A DNA stretch of 64,000 bases. It comes from Incurvaria masculella. Its lineage: Eukaryota > Arthropoda > Insecta > Lepidoptera > Incurvariidae. The stretch is from positions 11,030,077-11,094,076 of the forward strand of contig OX335646.2 of the NCBI GenBank assembly GCA_946894095.1, given 5' to 3'. Made by a program: the position numbers and the translations under genes. This document shows, in pieces, positions 1-9,304 of the stretch. The notes beneath the pieces were generated by a model. It worked only from the letters and a program-made list of their open reading frames with translations. It was not told where the DNA came from and searched no databases. Within the stretch, counting starts at the first letter, position 1; the number at the start of each line of letters is the position of its first letter.

Positions 1-23
1 AGCCATGCCTTGCTTACATTGGG

Positions 24-345
24 TTTTTTTATAGAACCTGACATGGATGGCTAACCACACAACTACCGTTATGATATTAGCCCAATACACCATATTCCCA
101 AAGAAATTATGTTAGGTTAAGTTGTATTGCCGCTTTCAACTAGCGCTACTTTCAACCCGGCGGTGCTTAATGGTAGGGTCTCCTACCTAGTAGATAACCT
201 ACAGTTTTAATGGGTTCCGAACCAGGGAACAGCTCGCATTAGTAACTAAATTCACTCATCCAATGTGGTGCATGACGGGGCGAGGATTTGAACCAAGGCC
301 TCTCGCATGAAAGGCAAGTCCTCTAGCCTCTTTACCACGATCTGT
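24..345 (-). repeat. SINE copy S1, tRNA-type head
   Basis: SINE read on the - strand, with its T-run (tail) at 24-30 and head at 266-345. The body shares with the other copies the blocks ending in the complement of catggatggcta and the tgtaggt...ctaggtgg region, though it is rearranged and shortened in the middle (about 115-160). The head has a pol III B-box-like motif, ggttcaaatcc (complement of 284-294), and an A-box-like stretch near 325-340, so it is tRNA-derived rather than 5S-derived. A divergent, presumably old copy. Confidence 0.6.
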
Positions 346-869
346 ACGTACTGTACTCAAAGACATGTAGTTTTCATTACACGTATTTTCTAAGCGCAGC
401 GCAGCGACAGCGTGCTCTGGCAGCTCTAGATAGCCGTCAAGCTCTTGTGCTACGACGGCAATGGGTGTGTGTTGGTGTCCTCTGTTCCGGCGGCGACGTA
501 TTGTTTGCGCCGTGTGTACTTCCGGTCGGAGAGCACGCTCGAGTACTCGTGCGCTAATTGTGCCGTCCGCGTCCGCTGCCGTCCGCGGCCGCTGCCGCGC
601 CGCCGCCGCCTCCGTCGCCGCCACCGCCCCGCCCCGCCTCCTCCGCCGACCGCGCGCCGCGCCGCCGACCTCTGCGCCGCGCCGTTGCTCTACCGGTAGA
701 GTCTAACGCTTATAAGTATATACCAACCACCACTTTGCCCATCGCATGCATACGCGAGCTCCGCCGTAGCTTTTCAAGCTGCCACGAGGTTTTGAAAAAA
801 AAATTGGTTAAATTTGAACCACCGAGTTGATTTCAAAACCCGCATAGAAAATGCATCCCCCATAGATAC
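346..869. other. Unassigned, with GC-rich patch
   Basis: No gene or repeat recognised. At about 540-690 there is a very GC-rich, CpG-rich stretch of gcc/cgc runs. Open frames across it have the low-complexity Pro/Arg/Ala composition expected from GC-rich sequence, and no splice-bounded exon stands out. Confidence 0.5.
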
Positions 870-1414
870 TGTTTGACATGGATGGCTAAAACCGAACTGA
901 TCGTCAGATATTAACCTAACACACCACGTGGGAACTAGATGCCATGCCATGACTTTTCTTATATTGCTCGGCTACATTGAACAGGGGGTCCATTCAGGTA
1001 AGAGTGAGTTCGAGTTCGGGAGTGAGTTAACCTAAAATTAGCTGGGAAATTTATTATTATTTAAATAACGGAACCTTTACTTATACTTCCAACGTATTTA
1101 CGGGACGGACCAGATTTGTACCTAACTGTAATGATGTTCTAGAAGTGTGGAAACATTAACTATAAAGTGAGTTGATATTTAGTGACGAATTCGAACTCAC
1201 TCTTACCCTGAATGGACCCCCTGGATGGAAAACACGGTAAATTTTCATTGCCGCTTTGACCATCGTTCATTCAATGCGATGGTGGGCAGAATTAACCCTA
1301 CCACCTAGTAAGGAATTTACCTACAGTTTAACGCGGTATCCGAACCACGGCCAGCCTCAACGGTTTAAAATAGTCACGTCACAAGGCGTCGCACACTGAG
1401 CTACCGAGGCTGAC
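870..1414 (-). repeat. SINE copy S2, 5S-type head, split by a MITE
   Basis: SINE on the - strand; the tail end is near 870 and the head near 1405-1414. The terminal-helix sequences of the 5S-type head are present (gtcagcctc and ttgaggctgg in SINE sense), but the central 5S-like block is largely deleted. The body is interrupted at cattgaac by a TIR element at 983-1222, after which ggatggaaaacacgg resumes exactly where the SINE should continue. Confidence 0.65.
983..1222. mobile_element. MITE inserted in SINE S2
   Basis: About 240 bp with terminal inverted repeats of roughly 34 bp: the left end begins agggggtccattcagg and the right end closes with its complement, cctgaatggaccccct. The match continues inward (taagagtgagttcga) with about one indel and one substitution. 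The flanks are the two halves of a SINE. No clear target duplication can be read, because the junction bases are ambiguous. No coding capacity, so it would be a non-autonomous DNA transposon. Confidence 0.7.
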
Positions 1415-1909
1415 TGTTACAAGTTCCTTGATATTTGGTATCTTATACCAAGCAACAAATATCTTTTCCTGCACGTTTATGTATTTAAAAAAAATGTAGA
1501 CCGAGTCAAAAAACAGCGAAAAGAAAATCTTCATACCAATTTTTCTTTTCTGTGAGGTCGTACACAGGATATTTTTTTTTTTGAAAAAAAAAATGATAAT
1601 GATAAGACACCAATATTGGTTGCCAAATATTAGACACTATCAAGTCAATTGGAAAATCTATGTTTGTAAGGAGAGCGTAATTTTCTGATGCTTACGGCTG
1701 ATTGAATAGAATTTCGAAATATTGGTAGGTATCTAGTTTATAAACGACAGATTCTGTCTTTCCCCTGAGTATATACATAGATGGTATAAATAAAGTGCAG
1801 CGTATAAATTTTCAACAATGGCTTGGGGACGTTCCTTGAGGAAAGTTTTGCGGAGTTAATCTAATAAAACGGCTGGGTTAGAGAGCAATGTCAATTAAAA
1901 AACGATGTT
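1415..1909. other. Unassigned AT-rich sequence
   Basis: No gene, SINE or hairpin recognised. There are A/T homopolymer runs near 1569-1592. Confidence 0.5.
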
Positions 1910-2210
1910 GTCACTAGAATCCAGAAAGGAGTGCTAAGATGGTTTGGACATTTGGAACGAATAGATGACGAAAAAATGACGAAACAAATTTACAGAGCAG
2001 AAGCGAGCGGAAGTGTCGTGCCCGGGCGGCCAAATCGATGTAATTCTTCGCAAAGGTAGCACACGTAATCGTAGAGCATCTATAAAAATATCTATGTCTG
2101 TAGATGAAAAGAAAGAGGTGTGCTATGATCGTACCGTATGGCTCTCTATCATCTCTGCCTACCTCTCCGGGAAAGCGACGTGAAGGTATGTATGTATGTA
2201 TGTATGCTTG
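1910..2210 (+). pseudogene. LINE 3'-end fragment (RTE-like)
   Basis: From 1910 the + strand reads a LINE C-terminal signature in one frame: RWFGHLERIDDEKMTKQIY, then a GRP motif. It is followed by a stop and then, in a different frame, remnants ending in a gtat microsatellite at 2187-2208. The RWxGHxxRM...K...GRP pattern is the usual C-terminal tail of RTE/CR1-type reverse transcriptase ORFs, and short microsatellite tails are typical of RTE elements. The catalytic reverse transcriptase region is absent, so this is a 5'-truncated, dead copy. Confidence 0.6.
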
Positions 2211-2681
2211 GGTACTACTTAATCTGTGGGTACAACGCTCCACAAAGCAGGTCCTATAGCGGTTAACCTTGCTGATAGCCTCAAAAGATAAAATATTGTC
2301 GTATGTCATTTGGTTTGTGCCGTCATAAAAATCTGAGATCAAAATGCCTCCCAAGTAACTTCCGGTTCGGCTCTCCATACCCAGGGATATACGTACCTCA
2401 AAAACACTTTATCCAAAATGCGTCTCAGTTTTAGGGGACACGCGCGTGCTATCAGCGCTGTATCAGTGATGGTTCATCAATCACTTCGGCGGATGCCCTT
2501 GCGTCGTCACCGCGTCGGCGTCGCGCGTCGGCGTCGCGTGGGCGCGTCACACGCCAAACTTTGCACGTGACAACCTACACCCCTAGGTTACTTAAGTATT
2601 TGTAGCCACCGCGGAATTGTAAAGACGAACGCGTCAACCGCACGACCGTACATCTGGCAAATCATCTCCATGAAATCGTAC
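2211..2681. other. Unassigned, with short cgtcg-rich minisatellite
   Basis: No gene recognised. At about 2490-2555 there is a GC-rich stretch with imperfect repeats of gcgtcggcgtcgc-type units. Confidence 0.5.
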
Positions 2682-2985
2682 TTTTTAGGGTTCCGTACCC
2701 AAAGGGTGAAAACGGAACCCTATTACTAAGCCTCCGCTGTCCGTCCGTCCGTCCGTCCGTCCGTCCGTCCGTCCGTCTGTCACAGGGCTGTATCTCATAT
2801 ACCGTAATAGGTAGGCTGCTGAAATTTTCACAGAGTATGTATTTATTTTGCCGCTATAACAACAAATAAGAGGGCCTTTAATTTTAATATTTTTTAAACA
2901 AAAAACGTGATATTTTTGTGTTAAATCTTGTACGATGTTACGGAACCCTTCATGTGCGAGTCCGACACGCACTTGGCCGGTTTTT
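2682..2985 (-). repeat. Interspersed (GACG)n repeat, copy R1
   Basis: Copy of the roughly 300-bp family that in canonical orientation starts ccggccaagtgcgagtcgga and ends gggtacggaaccctaaaaa. It contains the conserved block ttgttatagcggcaaaataaa and an expanded array read here as (ccgt)n at about 2739-2777. An inverted pair, gggttccgtac near the start and gtacggaaccc at the end, is a hallmark of the family. Confidence 0.85.
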
Positions 2986-3099
2986 AAAATCGTCATGAAA
3001 TCAATTTCAACATTTTATTTCTGTAGTCCTTGTGAGATAAAAACGTGTGGCTTCCTAAAATATCAAATCAAGTTACAGGTATATTGGTGATCGTATTAT

Positions 3100-3240
3100 A
3101 ATCAATAGAAGAATATTATTAATTAAATATATTTCTTTCGCACGAAGCAAGTACGTCTCCTTTTTGCAGAGCTCTTTCATTCATTAATGTATCTTTGCTT
3201 CACGGTCTATTTTTCATGCATATCACATTCGCTAGAATCT
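3100..3240. repeat. Partial MITE related to the hairpin at 14791-14955
   Basis: The stretch gagctctttcattcattaat...tctttgcttcacggtct...catcacattc resembles one arm of the hairpin element at 14791-14955 (gggctctttcttcaattaatgtgtccttgcttcacggtcgatt). Only part is recognisable and it is divergent. Confidence 0.45.
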
Positions 3241-3361
3241 TATTAGTCCGTGACATTAGACTAATATCAGGTATTAGCTATCCATGGGCAGTTAGTTACA
3301 TAACATAAAAAAAGAACATGAATCTTAGCTAAGAACTTCTTAGATGTTTGCAATAGTTATC

Positions 3362-3592
3362 TTTTTTTATGTAACTGTCATCATTTGCCCACCACACCAC
3401 ATGGGGACCTAGGTGTCATGCCAGGACCTTCCTCATATTGTACGGCTACATTGAACTGGTTTGAAAACACGGACAATTTTATTTGCTGCTTCGACCATCG
3501 TTATTTCAATGCGATGGACTTACCCGGGCGGAATAAACCGCCATCTATTAATTAGGGAAGGAACCTTTTGTTTTACGTGGAATCTCAATAAC
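3362..3592 (-). repeat. SINE copy S3, 5S-type, head truncated
   Basis: T-run at 3362-3368 followed by the SINE body in complement (ccacatggggacctaggtgtcatgcc, cggctacattgaactgg, gaccatcg...gcgatgg). It ends at an acgtggaatc motif, which belongs to the 5S-headed subtype. The 5S-like head itself is missing. Confidence 0.65.
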
Positions 3593-4420
3593 ATACGACT
3601 AATTCCTTAGCCGGCTCTTACGACGTTCACGGGAAGAAAAACGGTGTGCCAATTCCTGTATTAATTTAATGCTAAGCTAATAAACTAGCTCGAGGTAAGA
3701 TAGGTTTGTGACAATATTAGGGTTCCGAAGTCACCAAAGAACTCTTATAGTTTTTTATTGAAATTGTGCACAGACGTGTACCAACCGCAAAACGCAATTA
3801 ACTTCCCAACCCTTATTGTGCGGTCGCTGCGCCTCGCTCCACTGGCACATTGCTCGTTATCGTATCGGGCCACTAAATCCACTTCCGGGCCCCGAGCGAC
3901 TCCGGCCCCCGCCCCGCCGCCCGCCGCGCCCCGCCTGCGCTCCGTCGCTGGCCCCATCCACCCCGCGATGACTAGCAAATCTCTAGCAAACGTTGCTGTA
4001 ATCGATATCTGATGGAAACTTTCGACGACATTGAAGATCTTTCGGCTTTGTGTTGGTATTTCAAGTCCATCGTTTCCACAGATAGTTGGAGCACAGAACA
4101 CAAAAAGTAATCGACTTTGAAACACTGATAAATATTTTAGTGGCGGTGAAAACTTTCTCGTTATTTAAGGTTTTGTTGTAATGCGCAATCACAAGTTTTC
4201 TGTCGTTTGATAGCACTTTTAAAAATAAAAGACTAGATGAGGCTCCGGTTGGGCCAATTTAGTTTTAGACATTCACCCGAGCGGAGCACGGTAAACGGGA
4301 TCCCGACAACAGCGCCACTTACCGCCGCCCAAGATAAACAAACAAGGCAAACTACTCACGGAAGTTCTTTGAAACAACTAGAAGAACCAGCAGCCAGTTC
4401 TAACGATCGCGCGATCGCGA
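3593..4420. other. Unassigned, with GC-rich patch
   Basis: No repeat or gene recognised. A GC-rich section at about 3820-3975 contains gcc/ccg runs. Open frames there on both strands look like composition artefacts. Confidence 0.5.
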
Positions 4421-4805
4421 TGGTACAATACCACAGTCAGGATATTAGCCCAACACACCACATTACCAAAGTAATTGGATGCTATTCCAGATCCTTACCT
4501 TTGAGCACGGCTACATTGAACTAGATGGAAAATACGAGCATTTCTTCATTGCCGCCTTGACCATCTTTTATCTAATTCTATGGTATCAACCCCTACCACT
4601 TAGTAGGGAAGGGACCTATAGTTTCACATCGATTCCGAACTATAGAACAGCTCGCATTTGTACCGAAATGCTGTTGGTTGGTAGTTGGAAACGTCAACTC
4701 AGAAAGTGAAAGAAAGTGGTGCATGAACGTAGCGGGGATTTGAACCCAGACCAACAGGCCTATTCCTGGAATTCCGGAATTCCAGGAATAGGCCTGCAAG
4801 TCCCA
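4421..4805 (-). repeat. SINE copy S4, tRNA-type head, carrying a perfect palindrome
   Basis: SINE body on the - strand from about 4421, with agcacggctacattgaactagatgg and the tRNA-type linker (aaatgc...gaaacgtcaactcagaaag). The head region has a B-box-like ggatttgaaccc (complement sense) at 4737-4747. Inside the tRNA-like head the expected arm is replaced by a 42-bp perfect palindrome at 4755-4796. Confidence 0.65.
4755..4796. repeat. Perfect 42-bp palindrome without loop
   Basis: The 21-bp arm at 4755-4775 (caggcctattcctggaattcc) is followed directly by its exact complement at 4776-4796. It sits in the tRNA-like head of SINE S4. Confidence 0.9.
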
Positions 4806-5224
4806 ATATGCGAGTGGACGCAGCGCGAAAGCTCTACTCCTGTGGCTCTACATGGCTCTACATAGCGGGCGGTGCGGGGCGGCGGCGGCGCGGCACTGCT
4901 GTTGACGGAGAGCTAACTTGGGCCTTCCAGTTATTTATTATGGCTGATTATGAAAATGCATTATTTTGGCTCGGGGCCAGCGCAAAAGGCGCGGGGGTGG
5001 CGGTGCGGGAGAGCTGTCTTGCCTCCGTCGCTGTCTGCTGCTTGACCCGCATGCAGTCTTTACCATGCTAACCTATTTATTAAAAATATCTACGAAACAA
5101 TTCGCATTGCAGTACTTTTTCGGGGACTCAACCAAGTGTTTTCACGGCTGCAACAATGCTGTGTGGGTTCTTGCGATTCATGTATATTTCTATGCATGTA
5201 GAGGTGACGTAGGGATATGTCGAA
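4806..5224. other. Unassigned, with GC-rich patch
   Basis: Contains gcggcggcgcgg-type sequence at about 4865-4900 and a second GC-rich patch near 4970-5050. No gene recognised. Confidence 0.5.
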
Positions 5225-5436
5225 AAACCGTAGGTCCTCTATCGTGAGAGAATTCCTTGAGGGTAGGGTTAATCCAGCCTGAGTTGGTAACATCGCATTG
5301 AAGGAACGATAGTCGAAGGGGCAATGAAAATTGTCCCTGTTTTCCACCCAGTTCAGTGCCGTCGTGCATAACATCTCGTTCCTGTGTGGTGTGTAAGTCT
5401 AATATCATGAGAGTAGTTGTGGTATTACATGTGAAT
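5225..5436 (+). repeat. SINE copy S5, body fragment
   Basis: Recognisable SINE body in + orientation: ccgtaggtcctct, gggtagggttaatccagcctgagttgg, catcgcattgaaggaacgat, gtcgaaggggcaatgaaaattgt, gttttccacccagttcag and tgtggtgtgtaagtctaatatcatg. The head and A-rich tail are not clearly present. Confidence 0.65.
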
Positions 5437-5510
5437 TACGGTGCATTATTTATAAAGGGTCAAATTTTCAATTGTGCCTTCATGGCCAAATCAGAAACTA
5501 TAAGAAATAA

Positions 5511-5701
5511 CTAAAAACACTCAAAGGAGTCAAGAGGCCGATTTTGATGAAAACTAAAACTGCATTGTAGATTTTCGAAAAATTTTTTTTTTGCCGGAAT
5601 CGAGCTCTTTCATTTGCTTGAAAAAAAAAACGTTAAAAAATAAAATGATGAAGTTTTAGTTTTTAGAAAATCGACCTCGTGACTTCTTTGAGTGTTTTTA
5701 G
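5511..5701. mobile_element. Hairpin MITE
   Basis: Imperfect inverted arms at 5511-5560 and 5653-5701: ctaaaaacactcaaaggagtc...aaaactaaaac pairs with gttttagttttt...gacttctttgagtgtttttag. The A/T-rich centre includes two homopolymer runs. Non-coding fold-back element. Confidence 0.65.
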
Positions 5702-6479
5702 ACCAGCCCAGCCCAGCACCAGCAGTTTTTTGGGAGCCATCAGGGATCATCATCATTTAGGGATCTTATTAAAGGAACAACAGAAATGTAAGCGAATTGT
5801 AAAATATTAATGCGGTCATGGTACAGGCACGTGGATTTTAGGCTTATAGAATTATGAAGGAAAATGGAGTAGATATGTCAAGATTTATCATCGTAATTAA
5901 GATATTTCAGGCTTCTAATAACCGAGAATTAAGTACTGAATTCATTCCCTCATAGTCTCGGACACGTCGTTTCTATGAATGCCTGATCTCTCATCTATGT
6001 TGAGGTAAATCTAGCACTTTGATAAACATCTATTCATGTCTTCACAATATCTCTTTGGATCAGGTATACTAAATATTCAGACATTAAACGCTCGTTCACT
6101 CCGGCGACGGCAGTGAGTGAATCCGGATGTACAGACATGCTTAGCACCATCGAGGAAGAAATGCCGGAAGCGGCGATCGAACCTCAAATGTTTAGCGGCA
6201 GCTTAGCCCATTAGTTACCATTGTCAATTAACTCGACGGATGGAGAGAAAAGTGGGAAAAATCTGCCGTTTAGTTGCATTTTGTACGATGCTAACTGGTG
6301 ATAAATTTCAGTTCAATTGGCATAATAACCGTCTTTTGACAGTTAGCATGGTGTTGAGAAATCTCTTAATCATTCCATTTCAATGATATTTTTTATGTAT
6401 TTAATGATACGTCATAATCGTTATCTCATTAATGACATTATAGTCGCGGCCAAAAACGTTTTCAATTATTAGAAATGTA
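5702..6479. other. Unassigned; contains a diverged MITE piece at about 6255-6380
   Basis: Most of this is unrecognised. At 6255-6380 the blocks gtttagttgcattt, gataaatttcagttcaattggc and tttgacagttagcat match the hairpin element at 23691-23862 in order, so a diverged relative lies here. Confidence 0.45.
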
Positions 6480-7104
6480 GATGTCGGTGAGTTTGTGGGT
6501 CTCAGCACTGAATTGAGTCCTAGACCGCCAACAGGTACTGGGCCTACCCTCCCATTAGTGGCTACAGTATTTTATCACCGGCCTAATCCGTGATTTTACA
6601 GAAGTAGTAGTTATACCGGTGAAAATAACCTTCTTTACCGGTATAGGATCCCTAGTTTCTGCGATGCAATTTTGGCCTTGGATTCAATAAAATCCCGAAA
6701 ACCCACGTCTTGGAGATGTTGCAGGCCAGTAGATCCAGGTGATCCGAGACAGGTACGATGTTGCCTTGAAAATTTTATAGGAGCGGAAAGGGTTCTGCCT
6801 TGGCAGAGAAAACACAGCATTGGGTTTTGCAAACGTTGATGGTGACAACGGCTGGATCCAGTTGGCTACTTTCTCGAGAACTGTGTGCACCTTATTTAAT
6901 GCCGAACGTTGTGCCTAGGCTGTGCATCTCTACTCCTCCAATCCCTGACATACCCCTCATGATGGCTGCTTTCATCAGCGTTACTGTAAATCATGCCTAG
7001 GGACAGTAAATCGTTGATAAAAAAAAAAAAAAGCGTTGGTGACAGCACGGAGCTCTGCGGGACACCCCCAATGTGATGCGTGAGCTCTAATCGGGAAGTC
7101 GTCC
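6480..7104 (-). pseudogene. LINE fragment, family A (reverse transcriptase), split by the Gypsy element
   Basis: Reading the - strand downward from 7104, a reverse transcriptase signature GVPQSSVLSPTLF is visible at about 7030-7075. It is followed by a corrupted catalytic-box region (NADES instead of YADD-like) and, in other frames, a downstream palm/thumb segment. The nucleotide sequence from 6480 to 6760 parallels the LINE fragment at 42300-42560 (shared accggtgaaaata...ccttct, attcaataaaat and actgaattgagtcc blocks), so both belong to one family. Several frameshifts and stops make it dead. The upstream part of the LINE resumes after the Gypsy insertion at 11492, where the direct repeat cgtcc marks the break. 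Confidence 0.6.
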
Positions 7105-7228
7105 TGTTGTGTGATGCCATGCAATATTAAGAAGAATAATCTTTCTGTCAGTTGTCAACACATTTAATATGAAAATACAATGGTGCTTTTCTAAGCAGAT
7201 ATTTTACTTCTAAAATAACTACACAACA
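7105..7228 (+). repeat. 5' LTR of the Gypsy element
   Basis: 124 bp, identical base for base to 11368-11491. It starts TG, ends CA and has 8-bp inverted tips. Confidence 0.95.
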
Positions 7229-9304
7229 ATGGCGACGAGGACGGAAGAAAGCATTGAAAAATGTAAGAAAAATCGATCTACAATTCGAGGCCAACTAACC
7301 CGGATACAATCTATATTAGACGATTCCAACAAACATTTTTCGAATGAAGAATTACAACTAAGAATTCAAACGGTAGATGGTTATTGGAATAAATATCGAT
7401 TTATTCAACAGATTATTGATGAACAGACAGTCTCTGAAGAGCAAGAGAGTACAGAAATAAATACTCGTTTCAGTATGGACGAGGAGTTTACCTACATACA
7501 GTCAAAACTGTTGAGCATGCAAGCTGCAAGCTCGCAGCCCATCGCGAGCGTGACTTCTCCCGGCGAAACACTGCGCAGCTCTAGGAGTGTCGTACCGAAC
7601 TTCAAATTTAAGCTTTATCAGGAAGATGAGGCATTTTCCAATTTCGTGAAGCGACTAGAACTTTACATGACTGTGAATGGTATCACAGATGCAAAGATGA
7701 AAGTTTTTTCCTTATTAAGTGCCCTACCACCAAGAATTTATCAAAAACTATGTGATATATACATTCCAGACAATCCAGCTACTCTACAATACAACGAGTT
7801 AGTAAAAACTTTACTGGAATATCTTGAGCCAAAACCCAGCATTTGGGCATCACAACACAAATTTGTATGTTACATGCAGGGCCAGGGTGAATCGGTCATA
7901 GACTATGCTACACAGTTAAGGCAACTTACTACGAATTGTGAATTCAATTGCATAAATCCGGATTGCCAGAAATCCGTGGCAGAATTATTCCTTAACTTAC
8001 AGTTTATACGAGGTCTACGCGATAATGATATAAGAACTAAGCTACTACAAGAACGATCAAAACTAAGCTTCAATAGAATATTACAGTTGGCATCAGCTAT
8101 TGAAATGTCAAAATTGGAAAATACGGCTATCGCAACAACATCAAATGACATGACACATCTTGCAGAAAATTTCAATATCGCTAAAAATTTAGTAGAAAAA
8201 GGTAAAATAAACAATCAACCTTATAAAAAAACTTCTCCACATACAATAAAGGATTTAATGGGAAGATGTTACCGATGTGGGGACGAACGTCACAGAGCAA
8301 ATGTATGCAAGATGATAAATGAAATCTGTCATAAGTGTAAACGGATCGGGCACATTTCAAGAGTTTGTTTGAATAATAATTTGAATAATAATAATACACG
8401 AAATAGAAGAGAGGTAAGAAACATGGAAGATAACAGTACATCTGATGAAAAATTATGTGAAATAAACCTCATACATTCAAGAATTAATGATAAATTTAAC
8501 GTCAACTTACAAATTGAAAACAAAAACATTACAATGGAACTTGACACAGGAGCTTCACTTAGCTCTATTTCATACAAACAATATAAAGAACTTCAACTAA
8601 ATAAACATATTTTCAAGACACAAGTACAAATGCGCACGTATACAGGTGAAATTATCAAACCATTGGGAGCTGTTTATACTAAATGTACCTATAAAAACCA
8701 AGTTTTTTATGGAAAGCTGTACATAATCAACCAAAACGTAGACCCTATTTTTGGTAGGGAATGGATGAGGGAAGTAAACTTAGACTGGGCTGAAATAAAG
8801 ATGATTGAAGAAAAAGCCAAAAAAAACTTGAATGACTTAATTTCAGAATACAAGGAGATATTTTCAAATGATTTAAGTCCAATACCAAATCACTATGCAC
8901 ATCTACACATGGAAGAAAACACTGCACCAATATTTGTAAAACCTAGAAGGGTTCCGTATGCCCTTGTACAAAAAGTTGAAGATGAACTGGACAGACTAGA
9001 GAAAACCGGAGTGATCGTTAAAGTAGAGAACGCAGAATGGGGCACGCCAATCGTTCCCATTGTTAAGCCTAATGGAAGTATTAGACTATGTGCCGATTAC
9101 AAAGTAACTGTAAATAAATACCTTAAAGACGAAAACTACCCGATGCCAAGAATTGAGGATATATTTGCACAGATGAATGAAAACAGACGTTGTTTTGTAC
9201 ACTTGATCTTAGCCAAGCCTATTTACACATGGCTATGGATGAAGAAAGCTCTTATCTACAATCTCTTAGCACTCATAAAGGAATATATAAAGTGCAAAGG
9301 CTAA
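7229..9304 (+). CDS. Gag-protease and N-terminal reverse transcriptase (first segment of broken gag-pol)
   Basis: The ATG at 7229 lies directly behind the LTR, one base before the primer-binding-site-like sequence, so the polyprotein starts inside that region; this is unusual but seen in very compact elements. Gag occupies roughly residues 1-345, with a retrotransposon-gag core at about 125-300. Two CX2CX4HX4C nucleic-acid-binding knuckles are at C347-C360 and C367-C380. The aspartic protease active site DTG is at D439, and the reverse transcriptase begins near residue 570, with its fingers motif around residues 602-625. The genuine frame runs to about base 9195; beyond the T-run at 9193-9196 the homologous protein continues in the next frame, so the last 35 or so residues are out-of-frame translation. 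Role: capsid formation, polyprotein processing and start of reverse transcription in a cytoplasmic particle. Confidence 0.88.
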   Translation: MATRTEESIEKCKKNRSTIRGQLTRIQSILDDSNKHFSNEELQLRIQTVDGYWNKYRFIQQIIDEQTVSEEQESTEINTRFSMDEEFTYIQSKLLSMQAASSQPIASVTSPGETLRSSRSVVPNFKFKLYQEDEAFSNFVKRLELYMTVNGITDAKMKVFSLLSALPPRIYQKLCDIYIPDNPATLQYNELVKTLLEYLEPKPSIWASQHKFVCYMQGQGESVIDYATQLRQLTTNCEFNCINPDCQKSVAELFLNLQFIRGLRDNDIRTKLLQERSKLSFNRILQLASAIEMSKLENTAIATTSNDMTHLAENFNIAKNLVEKGKINNQPYKKTSPHTIKDLMGRCYRCGDERHRANVCKMINEICHKCKRIGHISRVCLNNNLNNNNTRNRREVRNMEDNSTSDEKLCEINLIHSRINDKFNVNLQIENKNITMELDTGASLSSISYKQYKELQLNKHIFKTQVQMRTYTGEIIKPLGAVYTKCTYKNQVFYGKLYIINQNVDPIFGREWMREVNLDWAEIKMIEEKAKKNLNDLISEYKEIFSNDLSPIPNHYAHLHMEENTAPIFVKPRRVPYALVQKVEDELDRLEKTGVIVKVENAEWGTPIVPIVKPNGSIRLCADYKVTVNKYLKDENYPMPRIEDIFAQMNENRRCFVHLILAKPIYTWLWMKKALIYNLLALIKEYIKCKG

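Noticed and set aside
445..706. Overlapping open frames rich in Pro/Arg/Ala
   Set aside because: They arise from a CpG-rich low-complexity stretch; all frames are open together and none shows a domain or splice context.
1914..2378. 154-codon open frame on the - strand
   Set aside because: It is antisense to the LINE 3' end, which is the meaningful reading on the + strand, and has no recognisable domain.
2739..2777. CRISPR-like or satellite array
   Set aside because: Simple tetranucleotide repeat at a fixed position in a dispersed repeat family; no spacers.
2685..2996. Open frame on the - strand, with similar frames at 15115-15318, 25857-26156, 46430-46861 and 59094-59285
   Set aside because: All lie in the same (GACG)n repeat; the TDGRTDGR stretches are translations of the tetranucleotide array.
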